64,000 nt of DNA from Parasponia andersonii. Its lineage: Eukaryota; Streptophyta; Magnoliopsida; Rosales; Cannabaceae. The translations under genes and the position numbers were made by a program. Under the pieces are notes generated by a model, which saw nothing but the letters and a program-made list of their open reading frames with translations, was not told the origin of the DNA and searched no databases. Positions 45,966 to 59,227 of this stretch are shown in pieces (position 1 is the stretch's first letter; each line of letters begins with the position of its first letter). The DNA lies in NCBI GenBank assembly GCA_002914805.1, contig JXTB01000153.1, forward strand, positions 759,518-823,517, in the 5' to 3' direction.

Positions 45966-48900
45966 TATTTATAAAAGTGCTAGTAAAGGTCGTACGGGAA
46001 AAGTAATTGTTTCAGTGGGGTGGGGGTCGTAAAACTGATATCATTTTCTAAAAGTTAGGTATATGTGTCCAAAACACTTTTTAGTTTCCGTCAATAAGAT
46101 TCTACTGGGCCCTTGAGAAATGGAGCTAGTTTTGGGCCGCAGTTTGGTTGCGTGGGCCACGCGTAGTTTGTAATATGGGGAAATTGACGGGTTATTTATA
46201 AGAAATTTACGTCAAGTTCCGTTTTCTGCCTTATAATTCACGAATATACATTTTCTATTTTATTTAAAAAATACTCATTTTTAGGTCTTTATTTTATATG
46301 TAGAATATATGTGGTGTACATTACAATGTGTTCCACGTAAAAAGCCTTAAAGCTAGCATAGGAACATCAAAATTGACAAAGTTCAAACGAAAATACAAAT
46401 GACAAATATACAGATCTCCATGTTAAGTCCGCATGCAAATTCTGGCGTTCAATTTTCCTAGACGTGATATAGCAATTATCTTATAAAAGATAAAGGGATA
46501 TAAGCTGAGTAAAATTGATTATATTTATATGTTTATATATAATAGATTATATTATGTATTATATTAAGGTAGTAAGAGGCTGATTATGCTTATACTAAAC
46601 CCGGATCATTCCAAATCCAAGAAGCCGGTATAATACTTCATTTCGATTGTTTTTTCCAACTGTATTCTTATTTGGAACCACAAGTACTTATAATTGTGGT
46701 TATATTGCCATCTCTAAGCACACGTCTTTCGTCCTTTGAAGTCATTTGCAGTAATTGGTTCAATTATCATTTTGTGATGCCACATTCGCGGTCGATTTTA
46801 TACATTTTAAGAGTACCAGTCTCATTACCAAGAAATGCCTTAGATGCCGCACATGCATATCCAAATCCGACAATATATGGTATTTTATTTTTTTTTTTTA
46901 AAATGGAATTAGTTCTAGCTAGACTTAGGTTAGACTAATTATTTACAAACGAGCATCCACCACTCATGTACTTAAAAACATATTGATACTACGTCGCATC
47001 GAGTTATACAATTAATTAATACACTTGATTATAAATTTTTTGGAAGAGTAGTGGCAATTAGAATAAGATATTATTTCCTTTACGAGGGCAGTTTTGCCAT
47101 AAAAGAGGTGCATATGTACACGTAGCTAGGTTAGTGAAAGGATTAAGACAAAATCACCTACATGTATCAAAAGGGAATCTCTCGTTCTTTGGATTCTCAA
47201 ACTAGATCTCTTGGTAACATCGTATATTCTGAATTGAGCATGCTTCTAATCACATTTCTTGACAATGATATACATATTATATATATATATATACCTATCA
47301 AGTAGTTGTTATAATGGCTTATGACACGAAGACATGCATGTGACTATGTCCTTAAAAGCCAAACAGATTTTCAGTTCCAAGTTCCACAAGAAGGCCGGCT
47401 TCAGTGGTAACACAAATACATGTACAACTTTCTAAGCCTCAAAAGCCTCCACCTTCCCTTTATATATATTTATGTACTCGTAAGTACTTTATCATATCGA
47501 AGTGGTCGGTACCCATTTACGTACAATTAAAAGTTTCTCATCAATCTGGTCTATTTGAATTGTATAGATATAGCTCAATCAGAAACTCTATCCTTGCACG
47601 TACTTATCTGCTTATTACATCTGATCAGTGTTAGCTTAGTTACATTAATTTGGATAACCATAAAGATTAAGGACAAGGCATTGTTAATGGGAGCCGACGA
47701 TCATCCACACACATTTGCTGATGTCCAGAAAAAAAAAAAAAAAGAACAACTAAAAACTAAAAGAACTAAAAAAACAAACCCTTAAACTTCTTATTTTGCA
47801 TTTAAACAAAGTGATGGTACATGAGACAAAATGGAGATTATACAACCATATTCAAATAGAATTCTATTTGTGGAGTCCTTAGCTGCAAAATTATGTATTC
47901 ATACTATTTATGTTGATGGCAAAATGTAATTTTACACTATCAAATGCTGTAATCTATCAATAGATAAATTCTAATGAAGATGTTTATGCATACTGTTTTT
48001 GTTAGGGTCTTATAATTGGTCACAATATAATAATATATACATATACAAAGCTGAGATATTGGCTTAATAAAAACCCGATTCTTTCTTTTATATGATATGA
48101 AGTGTAAAAGCTTCCAATAACTTGCAATTACGTAGAAGGTTGTGTACTGTTGTCGGTTAATATTTTTTCTCTTAAGCCAATTATTAATAATCTGTGTTGT
48201 TGGCAAATGTTGAACTGACTACTTGGTAAGACATAACCACACTCTTCTCAAGGTGAAGCCACTAGCTCAAAGTTGGAGGTCACGCCCTCGTGTTCTAAAC
48301 TTTTCACCACACCAAGCCATTTTTTTAATTGGGTTTATGTGAATTGTTAAATTGAAAGGTGTAATTGTTGAGAAATTCCATGTCTTAAATGCACTGCAGG
48401 CTCTTAATTTGATGCCTTGATGCTCATGCTAGCAGCTAGCCCCACCTTTGGGAACTATGCATGCCCTCTCTGTTTTTCATCACACAGCTGGCTTTAGTCC
48501 TTCCATACCTTTCACTTAAGGATTATTTTATGCGTTGATAAGTATATTAGGCCATTCATTAGTTGCACTAACTAATATTGCAAATAGCAAAATGACCCAT
48601 TATTTGAGTTCACATTTACTTAAATAACGTCTTCATTAATTCAATTCAAAATCACGTAACGAAAATTTAGTGATCTTTTCTTTATAATTATAAATAACAT
48701 CGAAAGTAACTCTTAACGAATGAATGTAACCATATATATAATATGTAAAATATATGATCATCATTATGTATAAAGCTGTTTTTCTAGATCGATATATTTT
48801 TTCTTGGAGAAAAAGCTGATACAATACCGCCACATGAAACAAATAAAAATGTTCATAAAGTCAATCTGTAGGGTATCCAAGGGAGTAAGACAATTGATGC

Positions 48901-49957
48901 TTTGTGTTAAACTTCCACATTCTTGATTTGTACTCGTATAGAGAGTTGGAATTTATATATTTGAAGCTGATAAGGACCGAATCTCTGACTCAGACCGTTG
49001 TGAGGACTGACCCTATTAGCCACAATCACTAAGATGTTATATTTGATTTATTAATTACATACACCAGCTAATATCAGAATAATCAGCTAACTGGTCAAGC
49101 TCAAAAGCATGATTTCCATGAATATATCAGACACTCGTACCAGCGTACATGCTAAATAGCATAACGCCAAGGAAGAACCACTAGTTTACACTAATACTTG
49201 AAATATATATATATATATTCTTTCTTTGGTCTTAATATCATACAAATGCATATATTTATAGTTAAAACAAAATATTCCTTCAAAAAGGTCACACCTAGCT
49301 AAGGTCTAGACAACTAGCCTTATTAGAGTACTAAGAAAAATTCCACATAATTAAATAAATTGATAAAAAGTTGCCCATACTTCAGTTAGCAAGGCTTTTG
49401 TGGTCCTAACTCTGATATAATTTTTATATATCTATATGTTTTTTGTTCCACTCATGATGAATCTCAGTGAAGAAAGCCTAGATAGTTCGCTCATTCCTGA
49501 ATGCAGTGACTAGTCATCACAAAATATTATATTTAATTACATCGTTGCATGCATGGCAGCAGACATTTGCAAAAATCCTCTGCTTTTAATCAAAAACTAA
49601 GGCAAATTGTACAAATTATGATCACCTGGCAAAGCCTAATCATATTCAGTTCAACTTATATGAAACCACACAGCTCAAACTTTTGAAAATGAAGTAGTAC
49701 AGTACACAGCTTTTATTTCTTCCTTAGTAGTTTACTAATTAATCTTTGAGTTCTCCTAAGTTCTGTCTTAACCAAGAAAAAGAATATTATTATAATTTTT
49801 ATCAGGTGTGTGTGTGACTGAACCCTATGTTTGACTTGGGTTTGAAACCCTCTACAAAACCCAACTTATGCTCTCCACATCTCCCCTCTTTTGTTGTTGA
49901 ACAACAAGAATACCCTACTTTATCTAAGCTAATTAAGCAAAAGATCTTTACACAACT
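45966..49957. other. Long AT-rich spacer upstream of the peptide locus
   Basis: No gene is recognised over 4 kb. Microsatellites (TA)n lie at about 47278-47291 and 49206-49217. The open frames here are AT-biased and show no family similarity. The last ~500 bases presumably hold the promoter of the RGF/GOLVEN locus (TATA-like runs near 49430, T-rich stretches) but no individual site is certain. Confidence 0.4.
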
Positions 49958-50477
49958 ATGCTGCACATAAGGGTCAGAATGGTCAGCTTCATTTTAGGCC
50001 TTCTCTTTGTTATGCATATTGGCCTAATGGGCTCCTCTGCATATGCTTATCAAGGTAGATATAGATATAGAAATAGATATATATATATATATATATGCTT
50101 ATAAATATCTCTTCTGTATTGTTGAAAATTAATGGTTAGTAACTTATTAGCAACATTTATTATCTCATTTTGCAGATATGGGTGTGGCAGGGGATGCATC
50201 ACTGACTGAAGGAAGGAAAATGATGAAGTTCAAAGAGCTGATGAGAATGGAGATAGTGAAAGAAGGACCAAAGATTGGAGGGATTTCAGGTGCAACTTGT
50301 TCTGATGGATCAAATTGTGTCCTTGATCAGGGAAAGAGGGATTTTAGTGTAGAATGTAAACTTAGGGATTATCAGAAACGTGATGGTACTTCTGCTAAGA
50401 AAGTGACCACTAGTGGTTTTGTAGCTTTCAGTGCTGATTATCATGGGCCTAAACGTCACCCCCCTAGACATAATTGA
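49958..50477 (+). CDS. RGF/GOLVEN/CLEL peptide precursor, form A, 2 exons
   Basis: Secreted peptide hormone precursor of the root meristem growth factor (RGF/GLV/CLEL) family, whose mature 13-residue peptides are Tyr-sulfated and sensed by leucine-rich-repeat receptor kinases. Exon 1 is 49958-50054: a signal peptide (MLHIRVRMVSFILGLLFVMH then IGLMGSSAYAY). Exon 2 is 50176-50477, joined in phase 1, giving 132 residues. The variable region is basic; the C terminus is SADYHGPKRHPPRHN with a stop directly after, agreeing with the family pattern DYxxPxxxPPRHN (Asp-Tyr sulfation site, hydroxylatable Pro, His-Asn end). The first ATG is used; a second at residue 8 would also leave a signal peptide. 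The same signal exon can also join the exons at 50771 and 51020 in frame (see next entry). Confidence 0.85.
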
Positions 50478-50770
50478 GTGAAAAAGCTTAGTACACATGT
50501 TCTTTTTTCTAAGATGGATCATTTGCTTGTGCCTTCTGTACTGCTACTATTTATTATAGGGTGTTCTGGTTGATCACATATGTACAAACATCATATATAG
50601 TTGTATGTATGCAAAAATTTTTGGATGTTGGAATCAGATTGTCTTTCTTTTGGTGCATACAAATATATTCATTAAATAACTTTGAAGCCAAAATATCTTT
50701 CGGACATGTTGGTTGTCCACAAAAGAAGTTAAAGTGGTTCATTTTTCAGATATTTGTCGTTTGATTGCAG

Positions 50771-50829
50771 GAAAGGATATGAAAGCATCAAATGATCCTC
50801 TAGGAAGTTCTCAAGAAACTTTGAATTCT

Positions 50830-50901
<72 letters not shown>

Positions 50902-51199
50902 CATATATAAGATTACGATAAAAATATACTTGNTAATAACTTACATATGACTTTGCTTTATATTATTTCTTATCTCAAATTAAATATTGATATATCTTTG
51001 CTTGATCACTTATCACCAGGAACCAATACTCATGATTGATCAAGAAACTGATCATCATACTGATGATCAGCAGAACAGTACCGATGAAACAAGAAGGCTC
51101 CTTGAGGCGGCCAAAGAGATAGTGAGTCTGATGCATAAAGATTACAAGGGAATGGGTCGCCGTAAGCCACCCATTAACAATCACGAGCCATCCCATTGA
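50771..51199 (+). CDS. Alternative terminal exons coding a second RGF/CLEL-like peptide (form B)
   Basis: Exon B1 is 50771-50832 (after TTGATTGCAG) and exon B2 is 51020-51199 (after TATCACCAG); they join in phase 0. B1 opens with two bases of a split codon, exactly the phase left by the signal-peptide exon 49958-50054, so splicing over exon 2 gives a 112-residue precursor with the same signal peptide. The C-terminal part reads RRLLEAAKEIVSLMHKDYKG then MGRRKPPINNHEPSH: a helical stretch, an Asp-Tyr pair and a basic-PP-I-N-N end typical of another RGF/GLV subgroup. No separate signal-peptide ATG was found between 50478 and 50770. Alternatives: a tandem gene that has lost its first exon, or a transcript including everything (then form A's stop ends translation). 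B exons are well formed; the joint use with exon 1 is inference. Confidence 0.6.
50833..50910. repeat. (CT)n-(TA)n compound microsatellite at a splice donor; nearby ambiguous base
   Basis: The donor GT of exon B1 runs directly into about 18 CT units, then about 20 TA units with interruptions. An unresolved base (n) stands at 50933 just downstream, the only one noticed in the window, probably from assembly difficulty here. Confidence 0.9.
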
Positions 51200-51752
51200 G
51201 TTATAAATTAGAGAGACTCACAATTTTGCCAAACCAAATAGGAAGGGAACAAGTCCCTTAGCCTATACCATATATAGGATATATAACATGGGTTTTTTTT
51301 TTTTTTTTTTTTTTTTTCCGGTTTTTGTTATCTTGAATTAGCATAGGATATGTAAGAGTAGTAGCACTAGTACTAGTACCGTTTTGTTCTTGTTTCTTAT
51401 TCAGAATGACACTTGGGAAATGTAAAAACACCAAGGGATGTACATTAAGTCTACGTTGATAAGCCTTTTTTTTTGCTACATAAATGAAGTTTGACTGCTT
51501 TTAATTTTCTGAAGTAAAAAAAAATGTATATGTATTGTACTCATATATACTATAATAATGTAACATACTTATACGTACACTGACTATGTACTTGATACCA
51601 TAACTTCCATCGTAACCTGTGACTTTGAGAATACTTGTGAGATATGATATCAAACAGAGACGAAAAAAAAAGAAGTCATATTTATTCTTGAATGTTTATT
51701 GTACATACATAAATAAAAAGTGAACCAAAAAAAAAAAAAGTTGAAGTAATTT
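51200..51752. other. Convergent spacer between the peptide locus and the GDSL gene
   Basis: 3' UTR material of both genes; a T-run of about 28 bases at 51292-51317 and A-runs near 51664 and 51728. No gene seen. Confidence 0.5.
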
Positions 51753-54700
51753 TTATGTTTGCACAAGCTGTTTAATGAATGGAGAGCAGACCGATGAGTC
51801 ATCAAAACATCGGCTTGCTATGGCTGAACATACAGTCTCGGTAAGATGGAAAGCGTCAAAAAAGTAGTGACTATTTCTTTCTTTACATGGCTTTGTGAAA
51901 GGAATGCACCCAGATGTCCCATTTTTCCAAGTCTCGCAACATGGATTGCTTGTATCGGTTAGGCCTACCCAAATGTGCACATAATTAGATCATTAATTCT
52001 ATGTAAAGGCAATTAAAGTACTAAATCAATTTAGTACTAAATTACTAATTAATAAGTTTATAAGAGCTTATATCATTGTCTATATATACATATACATTAT
52101 TATTGGTTACCATATTTAGAAGGATTTTTAATTGCATCGTAGCCGAGCCAATTAGCATGACCAAGAACGAAGGTTGAGCCTTTGAGACTAGATGTTAGAT
52201 TTTTAAGCATCACACCAAGCCTTTGGTTGAAGTCTATGATCATTTCATTTACTTCTTCGTCACATTGTGATTCGCCGTTATGATCTTTTTTCCTGGTGAT
52301 TGATGGGAGGCACCCAATGGGGCCCAACTCAAACATGACTACCTTCCTTGCTCCTAGATCATATAACCTCTGAGAATTAATGAATCAAACTTAGATTTAG
52401 AAAAAGAAAAAAGAAGTTAATACTACAGAGCATATAAATCACAACTTTATATATATATATATAGGTACCAATTATTATTTTTTTTTATCTGTATGAATAT
52501 GAATTTGGTCAATGACACATTTTGTCATTTTTTATAGTAAGAAGAAAGAAAAAGAAATAGTATTAATAATATACGTTTTTTCATATATTTTATCATAATT
52601 ATTAGATTACTGATGATCCAACAATTAAATAAAAAAAATACCTAGTTAAGTGTAACGATTATATATATATATACGATGATCCAACAATTAAATAAAAAAA
52701 ATACCTAATTAAGTGTAACGATTATATATATATGGTGGTAAAACAGTTATATATACGGTAAAACAAACGGACACATATATGGTTAGAAAAAATAAACTAG
52801 CTGAGTGTCATATTTTATTATTGTGAAGGATGTACGTGTGAATGTTTGTTTTTTTTCTCGTTAAATATTAGAATATTTGTCTATCGAAAAATAATGTGTC
52901 GGGTAAAATATAATTAATGAATTATCACGTATATAGTGATTGTATTACATAATAACAACGATTAATAATATTATTTATCAGCATAGATCAATAACGTACC
53001 TCAAATTGTATAGCCAGTTTATCCACCAAGTGTTGAGCAAATGTTTGAGGGTCCTCTTTTCTCTCCTCGGGTTTTTTCTCAAGATAATTGTTCATGTAAT
53101 CGTTATTGCCAATAGAGAATATAAATATAGATTTTGAGAGGTAGTCTGAAAATTCATCCCGGTTTTTGAATTTTCTTTCCAACTCTAACTCTATTGTGGA
53201 TTTAAACAAAACGATCTGATCTTTTAAATTCAAGCATTTCCCCTGCAAACAATGATCATTTAAGTGATGAGTTAATTGATTGGATGAGACTAATATTTTA
53301 ATGAATGTTATTATTGTATGTCTAATTATCTGCAATCAAAGTTTCAGCACCAAATTTCTTTTTTTTTTAAAAAAAAAAAAAAAAAAAAAGAATTGATGTG
53401 TACACTTATGGGTCCACGAAGATCTCAAAAAAACATTAGCTTATTACTGGCTGACAGTTTACAATTTAACTTCAAATAAAAATTTCAGTAGGACGTATAT
53501 ATAAATATTTGCATATAAAATATTCATATGTATTATTTTACAGGTTACAACGTGTTGTATTTATGTACAGTATTTCATTATAATACCGTTATGTTTGGTG
53601 GTGATTTTATATTGTATAAATTACAATGTTTTGAAATAATACGATAAATGATATTTTAGATTATTCGGTAATACAACAAAAAATGAGTATATCATATTGA
53701 ATTAGATTGTATATTTTTATTGTATTTTTCTTTCTCAATATTTTCATTCTCGGATATTTTCTCTTTTCTTATTTTCTATTTCCCACTCCTTACTTTCTCC
53801 CCTCCAGTTCTCTTATTAATTTCTCTCTACTTACTATCCAAACTTAATTAATTTATACATATCTCACAATATGATGCAAAACCAAATGTTATAAACTTGT
53901 TTGAAAACACTTTTTCTTTCTGAAAATCTTTACCTTTCAGTCCATTTCAGGAAGCCAAAAAACAGAAAATAGAAGTGTATCATAATAAACCTTGTATTAT
54001 GTGTTCTTTATTTTGTCAAATGAATATTATAATATGTTCTATGTTATAATAGAAAGCAGTACAATACTATACTTAGAATTAAGAAAATACAACATACCCA
54101 ATATGGCCTGTATTTTTTTGCAAGGCAATATGGCCTATAGTTGAATACATATGAAAACTGAGGTGATAAATAATTTGGGTCTATATGTAACATTTATTTC
54201 TAACTTTACACTGACGCATGGTCAGGTAAATCCTAATTTTCCTTTGTTCTTTGAAATAATAAGCTAGATAGGGACGTACACGTACCAATATCAGTATCTG
54301 GAATTAAAATTAATACATCATGATCATCCAATCATTATTATTAAGATACCATCATTCAATTAGTATATATATATATATGAATAAGCATAAAAGGGTTATT
54401 ATCTTTCTTACAGAATTTTTAATTTAAAACAGTTGATCTTATATTATTATTATAGTACACAGAAATAAAAAAGGAAAAACAAAGGAAAACGAGAGGAAAA
54501 TGAAAATAACAAGAATTCCAATATTATCACAGCCAAATTAAAAAGACAATCAATAATAATAATAACCATATAATATTGAATGGTGCATAAAAAGCCGTAC
54601 AGTGAAAGAGTCTTTATTATGGGATATATATGGTAGTAGTTATATTTATAAAATTACTATCTATCGATAGTCTTATGCTCAATTATTATATATTATATTT

Positions 54701-55636
54701 CATCTTACTAATTTGCTGCCAGTTTCTGGGAGAATCCCACAAGACCCAGATGCATAATTCAAACCGGTGAGTGCGCCCAATTCCCGTTTGCTCAGGTACG
54801 GCGGAGGATATGGTAACCCAAGATACTCAGCTATATTTAAAGTAAACCACAAAGATTGAAATAAGAAAAATATATACATATATAACAGATAATTAAGAAA
54901 TGAAAAAGAAACCATATATTAATTATTAATTATTGTGAAATGTAAAATTATAGTAATTAATCAGCTATATATATATATATATATGTATCTATTTTTATGG
55001 AAACTGATTTTTTTTTTTTCAATAGAAGACATTTTGCACCTTTTCTCTTATAATAAATAGGGGTCTTTTTTTTTTTTATTTTCAGTGTGTATATTTATAT
55101 ATATGTGACACTAATTCAATAGATATTTTTTTTTTTACTTAATTAAAATTTATTGCGGAGAAAAATATTAAATAATTTATTTTTATTTTTATTTAAATAA
55201 TAATTCAGGTATAAAAACGAATACATATCTACTAATGACCCTGTAAATATTTATATATTTTCTCGATTTAGAAGAAACACACAGATTCTCCCCCCAAAAA
55301 AAAAGAGAAAAAAAAACCTACGCATATGTAAAAAAATATATGTACATATATATATATAGATGTACCTATGAAATCGGCTACAGTTCTGGCATTGGTGAAT
55401 CTTCCAGTAACGCCATGTTCAAAATCGATACCATAAGGAAGATAGTCGGACTTGGCAAAAGTGGGGATAAAATTGTTATTGCCACTGTCGAACAGCGAAT
55501 CCCCGAACACGTACAGTGCTGGTGCAATTGGACCAGTACTAGTTTTGAATTTTCCCGAGAAAAAGTGAAGGAAACTGAACGGGAAAATGCCCATCATCAA
55601 TATCATCGCTGATACAATTTTAACTATCATTTTCAT
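51753..55636 (-). CDS. GDSL esterase/lipase, 5 exons
   Basis: Secreted SGNH-type hydrolase of the large plant GDSL family; the substrate cannot be told from sequence. Exons (minus): 55636-55366, 54830-54709, 53242-53000, 52369-52111, 51964-51753, the standard five-exon layout, all phase-consistent, giving 368 residues (normal length). Residues 1-28 form a hydrophobic signal peptide or anchor. Block I is [12 protein letters not shown] with the nucleophile Ser47; block II is [10 protein letters not shown] (oxyanion Gly); block III is [11 protein letters not shown] (oxyanion Asn); block V is DAFHLTE with Asp335 and His338. The usual Pro of the FHPTE motif is Leu here, but the catalytic residues are all present. 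Intron 2 is long (about 1.5 kb) and AT-rich. It is convergent with the peptide locus. Confidence 0.9.
52612..52733. repeat. 63-bp tandem duplication in GDSL intron 3
   Basis: GATGATCCAACAATTAAATA begins copies at 52612 and 52675; they differ at CCTAGTTAAG versus CCTAATTAAG and in TA-repeat length. Confidence 0.9.
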
Positions 55637-56775
55637 TACCTGTTACGCGTATAATCAACTAGTACTACCAAATCAATGAGAGACCTATACCTATATGGAG
55701 AAAAATATAAAAGAAACTGAAATCAGTACTACATGTTAGGAAACGGCAGCGTTATATGTCTATTAATAATAATCTACATTACATGTATGCATTATTATTG
55801 TTGTCAAATTATTATTAGGATAATGAGTCACGCTTCACATGGATTAATGCGCATTTGATCAAAACATGTAGAAATAATCCCTGGTTATAGCTGGAATTGA
55901 GATTTTTTAAAAAAAAAAAAGAAAAAGAAAAAAAAAACACGGTTTCTAAAATAATAATGTTTTGGGCCATATATATCTTGCATTAACATAAATAACGTGC
56001 ATCCCTATGTTACTTATAAAATAAAAAACGAAAAAACGTGCATTGATAATGTTCCTAAGTTTGAAGTCGAATTTTTAATTGAATTTGACTTTTTGTTTCA
56101 TAAAATGTTGGTGTTTACATGGAACGTGCTGCATATATATTCCACAAATCTCTTGAATCTGCTTCTAAATTTAAACAAATGTATTTTTAAATAATTTTAA
56201 GAATTTGAATGCTAGTTGCATATCTTTTGCGTGCTAACACCATATCTTTTTATTACTATTAATATTGTAGGGACGAGTTTCGTACGTATAGCCAAACTGA
56301 AGAGACTAGCTAGAGCTATACTACATATATCACTAGCCTTTTTAAATTTGTAATTATCCAAGGAAACCTACAAATTCATTAATGAAAAAAAGTAGAAATA
56401 TTGTTATTGAAGAGTACTATTGTTATCCTTTGAACACCATTCCGTGTTTATATATATACATATATATATATATGTTTCTTAGGGTCACAACTCTTATCCA
56501 TTGTCGTGTATATATATATATATATGTAGTGTTAAGTAACACCCTGTAATATTAATGCAGAACACTCCAAACTCACGCCCGAAATTAATATATAACCCAA
56601 ATATCTAAAATCCATCTCCAAAACCTGCGGCACTTTTGCCTGCTAGATCTCAAATTTCAAATCATAAAGATATATATATGTACGTGGTGTTAGACTATGA
56701 TCAAATTAGTACTTTTACTTGGCACGAATTTTCACGATCCAAACTCCGGGATAATAATTCGTTAGAATTGAAAAT
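55637..56775. other. GDSL gene upstream region
   Basis: AT-rich. Short (TA)n runs stand near 56450-56475 and 56505-56525. A word TATATATATATGT(T/A)(T/G)T(T/A) recurs. No coding or element similarity. Confidence 0.4.
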
Positions 56776-59227
56776 TTTTTAATTTAAAAAAAATTCAGAG
56801 TTTTGAATTTTTAAAACGGCACGATAAATAAAAATATTTGAAATTTCAACAAGTGAACTTATCCCACAGTTTATAGTCACCAATAAATATAGACTGAATA
56901 ATTATTAGAAAAACTAAATTAAAATAGTTGATTGAGTATCATCATTCACACCTCAACATCAAGTTAATATAGCATATATAGTTTACAGTCATATTCAAAG
57001 TAGCACAGCCCATTTATTTACAAAACATAGACATAAGTCTTAAATCCACACTCCTAACATTACCAAGTCACGAATTACAAGTAAAAGATAAACTTTTAAT
57101 CCGTTTGTTGGTAGTTAATGTCACATTAGACACCACCTGCGGAAAAAATAAGGGGGTGAACATAAAATGCCTAGTAGGTTACCCAATAACTCTTTTTGGG
57201 AAATTTTTTTTATAATTCTTAAAACATCTGTATGATTTGTAGTACTAGAAAGTATTTTTATAGATATTAAGTATTAAAACATATGTAGAAAACCATTACA
57301 GAAAGTCAAACTAAATGCCAGACTAGGTATCCAGGTCAAATATATTAAAAATCATAATAATAAAATAAACATAATGCACATTACATAAATCAATATCTCA
57401 CATGAGTTCTCATCCTCTTATTACAACTAGAGCAATTTATACTACATGTATTGAGTGCTTCCTGCTTGACATCTATCTCTAGAAACCGGAGGGACACTCG
57501 TGAGTCTAATCCTACCGAGCACCGAATGCCTACACCTACCAAGTGGAGATAGTCAGAAAACAAACCCTATGTAGGTTTATAGGCTCTTACTGAAGGTAGG
57601 TGTACTAGTCCACCTACTACAATACCGTGATACCTTAGACGACTCTCATGCATGATCATATGAAATGTGCAACATGTGGAGTCTCAAACAACCATAGAAT
57701 GATGTAATATTCTAGATGTACTCTGATTTTTAAATAGAAATCCATTTTGTACTTAAAAATCCAAGAGTACAGTTCCTATGGTTTAACCAAATCTCAAGTT
57801 TAAAATATGTACAAAATCATATGTAAAATATTCTAAACAATCCATAATATTTCACAAGTTCACAGTTCATTAAAATAATTATTCAAATAATTTAATTTAA
57901 TAAAATCATGAAATTTATTTTTCAAAATAAATTTTAATTTTAATGAAAAATAATAGAAAAAAAGGAGATTGAATCCCCTACCTCGAAATAGTAATTATGC
58001 TAAACTAACGACGCTAGAAAATTCCTTTGTCGTTCAGACGGTCGTTTATCGATCTTGACACATTCACTCGAAAAAATGAACTTCTAAACGGGGCCTCAAA
58101 TTGAGAAACAGAGATTACCACTGAATTCAGTACACCCAAAAATATTGGGTTAGACATAAAGTTTGTCGAAAATAGATTCCAGTGCGAAACCGGTCTATGG
58201 CATACAAAACGATACAATTCATGAGCTATTTTCTTGATTTTCGTGCACTTCAGAAAATAGTGATACTTTATGTCAAAATTCATGTCCTGACCTCACTAAT
58301 TCTAAATTAAAAATCAGAACTCAATTTTGAGGTCCCAATCATGAAATGGGCTCCAAAATTTGAAAATTATATAAATATCAGTTTTGGAAGATATTTAGAA
58401 AAATGTCACTATTTCACTTCGATAATTAACGCACTTCTGTTTACTGTTTCAACACTTTAAAGTCATGAGATTTCATGTTTCAATCTCTCCTTCCTCGTGA
58501 TATAATTTTCTTGGGATAATTAGCTAAATTCCAAAATAATGAGAAAAATACCACAAAATTTAATATTATTAAATTACTATAGTAAAAAGTTTCTCACCAG
58601 GGCTGAGTTAGAGCTTGAAAGTAGACGAAAATGAAAGCTGGCATTGAGAGGAGTTGAAGGGCGGTGACGATGTGTTAATCGAAAATCAGACGAAGAAACG
58701 ACGAGCGATTTTCCAGTATGATGGCAGAAACTTCGGGAGCTCCTAGCTCCAACGTTTCGCAGTGGCAGCACCTAGGGTGGCTTCGTCGGCACCTCCTAGT
58801 CACGGTGGGTGGGCGCGTGAGGCTTGACGGTGGCTGCTTGGATTTCGAATGAACTAACAAAGAGTGGGGTTTGGAGGACTTCCGTGGAGAAGAAGAAAAA
58901 TAGGTATTTAAATGCAATTTTTGAAAACTGTTGTAGTGGGATAAGTGGCGTAATCTGGTTTGACCGAAAATCTTTTTAAAATTCTACTTTAGCCACAAAT
59001 TTTAAAAAGATTCTTTCACTTAAGTCCCTCCTTGATTATATTTAGGTCATCGATTTTCATTTTTTTTTTCACTTTTGCCCCAAATACACTTAGACTTTAT
59101 TTTGTCCAAGTTCAACTCTAATATTTTAATTCAGATATGTTCTTTAATTAATCTAAAAATATAGAATTACCAAAATACCTTTGAATCAAAATTACTTATT
59201 TAACCTTATAAAATTTTAGATTTTACA
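56776..59227 (-). mobile_element. Ty3/gypsy LTR, inverted copy (~2.4 kb)
   Basis: Read on the minus strand, it starts TGTAAAATCTAAAATTTTAT at 59227 and matches the LTR at 60150-61526 along both halves: shared words AGATTACGCCAC, AGGAGGTGCCGACGAAGCCAC, AACATGAAATCTCATGA, GGGTAACCTACT, GGTGGTGT and TTATTxGTGACTxTxAACTGTGGGATA. It contains a ~1.1-kb middle part (about 57200-58320) lacking in the other copy. No gag-pol adjoins it, so it is a solo LTR or the remnant of a second element inserted in the opposite direction. The minus-strand open frames at 58014-58917 are LTR sequence, not genes. Confidence 0.7.

Noticed and set aside
47404-47785. Overlapping + strand open frames
   Set aside because: AT-rich, low-complexity ends, no recognisable domain or splice context.
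58014-58917. Minus-strand open frames near 58-59 kb as genes
   Set aside because: They fall inside the inverted LTR and recur, broken, in the other LTR copy.
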